Source: Parabacteroides goldsteinii
GTDB lineage: Bacteria; Bacteroidota; Bacteroidia; Bacteroidales; Tannerellaceae
Length of the DNA stretch: 64,000 nucleotides
Direction: 5' to 3'
NCBI RefSeq assembly: GCF_015550595.1
Contig: NZ_JADNBB010000004.1
Location: 186,001-250,000, forward strand
The translations under genes were made by a program, and so were the position numbers. The notes below the pieces were generated by a model, which saw nothing but the letters and a program-made list of their open reading frames with translations, was not told the origin of the DNA and ran no database searches. Positions 61,795-64,000 of this stretch are shown here, piece after piece; the stretch's first letter is position 1, and each line of letters begins with the position of its first letter.

Positions 61795-62892
61795 TTACAG
61801 CCATTCTTTCATAAAACTGTCCATCTCTTCTGCGTGTTCTTCCAGGCTTTGCAGCAGTTTGAACTGAGCTTTAGTACGGATCAGGTTATGTTTCGGGCTA
61901 TGGATCTTATAATAAGTATCGCCGTTGATATAGTCTGTCAGGAAGCGTACGGTCTGCATATAAGTCAATAGACGACCGCCATAAGGAAGCAGGCTGATTT
62001 CAAGCGGAGAAAGGAATGCCTTGGCTGTTTCCATATAACCACGGGTATATGCTTTGAAGATATCCATGTTCACATTTACGTTGTCCAGGTTTTCATCGTC
62101 TTCTGCACCGGTGTTTGCTCCTGTACGGATAAAGTCACCGATATCCGACAAAACGAATCCCGGCATAACGGTATCGAGGTCGATCACACAGAGCACTTTG
62201 TCTGTGTCGGCATCGAACATCATGTTGTTCACCTTTGTATCGCAATGGTTTGTACGTTTCTGAAGTTTGCCTTCACGATATAAACGTTCCTGGATACACA
62301 TGGCATCCGCACGTTTTTCTACTTCTTCGATCAGGTCTTTCACTTCTTCCAGACGTCCGGCAGCATTAGCCTTAACTGCATCGTGGAATTGTTGCAGGCG
62401 GAATTCCATATTATGGAAGTTAGGAATTGTTTCACCCAGTGATCCTTCCGGCAGGTCTGACAGCATGGATTGGAAATCACCGAAAGCTTTTCCTGCTTCA
62501 TAAGACAGTTCGGGAGTTACTTCTTCGTAGCTTTTGCTGTTCGGGATGAACAGGCATACACGCCAGTAACTGTCGCCGTCGAAGTAATAAGGTTTGCCCT
62601 CTTTTGTCGGAAGGAAAGTCAGTACTTTACGGTCGATATCGCTTTCGCCTTTGGCTTCCAGTTTCTTACGGATATGTGTCGTTACAGTGTTGATATTGTT
62701 CTGTAACATATCTACATTTGTAAAGATCAGATGGTTGATACGTTGTAATACGTATTTGATTTCACCTTTTTCGTTCGTTACTTTCAGCGTATCGTTAATG
62801 TGTCCGTTTCCGAAAGGTTCAGCGGAAACTACTTTTTCTGCCAGTGTGAACTGGTCGAGAATGTTCAGTAATTCTTCTTTTGTTTTTGCCAT
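61795..62892 (-). CDS. Aminoglycoside-phosphotransferase-fold sugar 1-kinase, NahK-like
   Basis: A 365-residue cytoplasmic kinase. The catalytic loop is N-H-C-D-T-K-V-N-N-M (His216, Asp218, Asn223) and the metal motif is I-D-L-D-T-V-M-P-G-F (Asp238/Asp240). The length and pattern match N-acetylhexosamine 1-kinase, which makes GlcNAc- or GalNAc-1-phosphate from host-derived amino sugars. Such proteins are often mis-annotated as mucin-desulfating sulfatase; no sulfatase motif is present here. The gene stands alone between two terminators. Confidence 0.88.
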   Translation of the reverse strand: MAKTKEELLNILDQFTLAEKVVSAEPFGNGHINDTLKVTNEKGEIKYVLQRINHLIFTNVDMLQNNINTVTTHIRKKLEAKGESDIDRKVLTFLPTKEGKPYYFDGDSYWRVCLFIPNSKSYEEVTPELSYEAGKAFGDFQSMLSDLPEGSLGETIPNFHNMEFRLQQFHDAVKANAAGRLEEVKDLIEEVEKRADAMCIQERLYREGKLQKRTNHCDTKVNNMMFDADTDKVLCVIDLDTVMPGFVLSDIGDFIRTGANTGAEDDENLDNVNVNMDIFKAYTRGYMETAKAFLSPLEISLLPYGGRLLTYMQTVRFLTDYINGDTYYKIHSPKHNLIRTKAQFKLLQSLEEHAEEMDSFMKEWL

Positions 62893-62987
62893 GGTATTTT
62901 ATTCGATTAATATAGCTTTTAACAAGCTACAAATATAGGAATATTTTTAATTTCCCCTCTTTCTAATTCCGAAAATGGGGAGAGCAT

Positions 62988-63021
62988 AAAAAAAGGCTGC
63001 GAACTAAATCGCAACCTTTTT
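62988..63021. terminator. Terminator after rpmE2
   Basis: AAGGCTGCGA (62993-63002), loop ACTAAA, TCGCAACCTT (63009-63018), with one G-U pair. An A-run on one side and a T-run on the other make it useful for the minus-strand gene and possibly both strands. Confidence 0.88.
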
Positions 63022-63042
63022 TCATTTCCTTGCAGGAAATGA

Positions 63043-63297
63043 TTATTTCTTATTACGGTTACCGTAACGGCTCATGAACTTATCAACACGTCCAGCAGTA
63101 TCCACCAGTTTAGACTTACCAGTGTAGAACGGGTGTGAAGTGTTAGAGATTTCGACCTTTACCAGTGGGTATTCAACACCGTCGATTTCGATTGTTTCTT
63201 TTGCATTAATAGTTGAACGAGTGATAAATACATCATCGTTTGACATGTCCTTGAATACTACAGGACGATAGTTTTCAGGATGGATTCCTTTTTTCAT
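63043..63297 (-). CDS. rpmE2: Type B 50S ribosomal protein L31
   Basis: An 84-residue large-subunit protein with the typical start [17 protein letters not shown] and the block S-H-P-F-Y-T-G. There are no zinc-binding cysteines, so it is the zinc-free type B form. It is transcribed away from the aldolase gene. Confidence 0.97.
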   Translation of the reverse strand: MKKGIHPENYRPVVFKDMSNDDVFITRSTINAKETIEIDGVEYPLVKVEISNTSHPFYTGKSKLVDTAGRVDKFMSRYGNRNKK

Positions 63298-63379
63298 TGC
63301 TTCTTTATCTAATTTAATTTATACTCTTATTAGTTTGGTAACCGGTAAATTGGCTTGCAAAGGTATGGATTTGCTCTAA

Positions 63380-64000
<621 letters not shown>

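Noticed and set aside
61795-62892. Mucin-desulfating sulfatase annotation for the NahK-like gene
   Set aside because: No sulfatase signature; clear aminoglycoside-phosphotransferase catalytic and metal motifs.

Overview
The window looks like chromosome of a gut-type Bacteroidota, order Bacteroidales, most like Parabacteroides or a close relative (genus is inference). The evidence is SusC/SusD pairs, an ECF sigma/FecR pair, many lipoprotein signal peptides on glycan enzymes, the lipoprotein TamL, promoters of the Bacteroides type (TTTG, about 20 bp, TAnnTTTG) and near absence of Shine-Dalgarno sequences. No insertion sequence, phage, CRISPR array or rRNA operon was seen. There is one tRNA (Arg, UCU).

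Layout. 1-1707: 3' part of a sulfatase. 1945-2769: an odd protein with a sigma region 4-like HTH and an RNA polymerase alpha-CTD-like end, followed by a RelE/ParE toxin remnant. 3548-12520: housekeeping block (ileS, a DksA/TraR-like gene, lspA, a DUF4296 lipoprotein, a TrmH-type methyltransferase, TamL, tRNA-Arg). 12704-25170: a polysaccharide-utilisation locus with ECF sigma, anti-sigma, SusC, SusD, DUF3823 and GH2; a GH127 gene and a GH43 remnant separate the sigma from its anti-sigma. 25266-38309: one long minus-strand operon of nine genes (DUF4965/SMP-30 lipoprotein, two small paralogous membrane proteins, FGGY kinase, zinc dehydrogenase, deoC, two di-haem c-type lipoproteins, a beta-propeller). 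38512-46530: a DUF2867 protein and a rhamnosidase cluster (GH78-like, GH106, GH78). 46689-50897: TolC plus an NtrC-type response regulator and its kinase, behind a clear sigma-54 promoter. 50927-55137: a second di-haem/propeller pair, divergent from an AraC regulator. 56352-61600: an unassigned 805-residue secreted protein, probably a glycosidase, with a GH2. 61795-64000: NahK-like kinase, type B L31, and the start of class II fructose-bisphosphate aldolase.

How it fits together. The 12.7-25 kb locus is a classical glycan sensing and uptake system. Rhamnosidases, GH2 enzymes and the sulfatase would strip side groups from plant or host glycans. The most unusual part is the 25-38 kb operon. It couples a surface hydrolase/lactonase-like lipoprotein, a candidate two-subunit small transporter, and a kinase-dehydrogenase-aldolase set to periplasmic or surface c-type cytochromes. 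A related cytochrome/propeller pair recurs at 51-55 kb. The best hypothesis is an undescribed route for a sugar, polyol or sugar acid that includes an oxidation step outside the cytoplasm. Substrate and electron acceptor cannot be read from the sequence.
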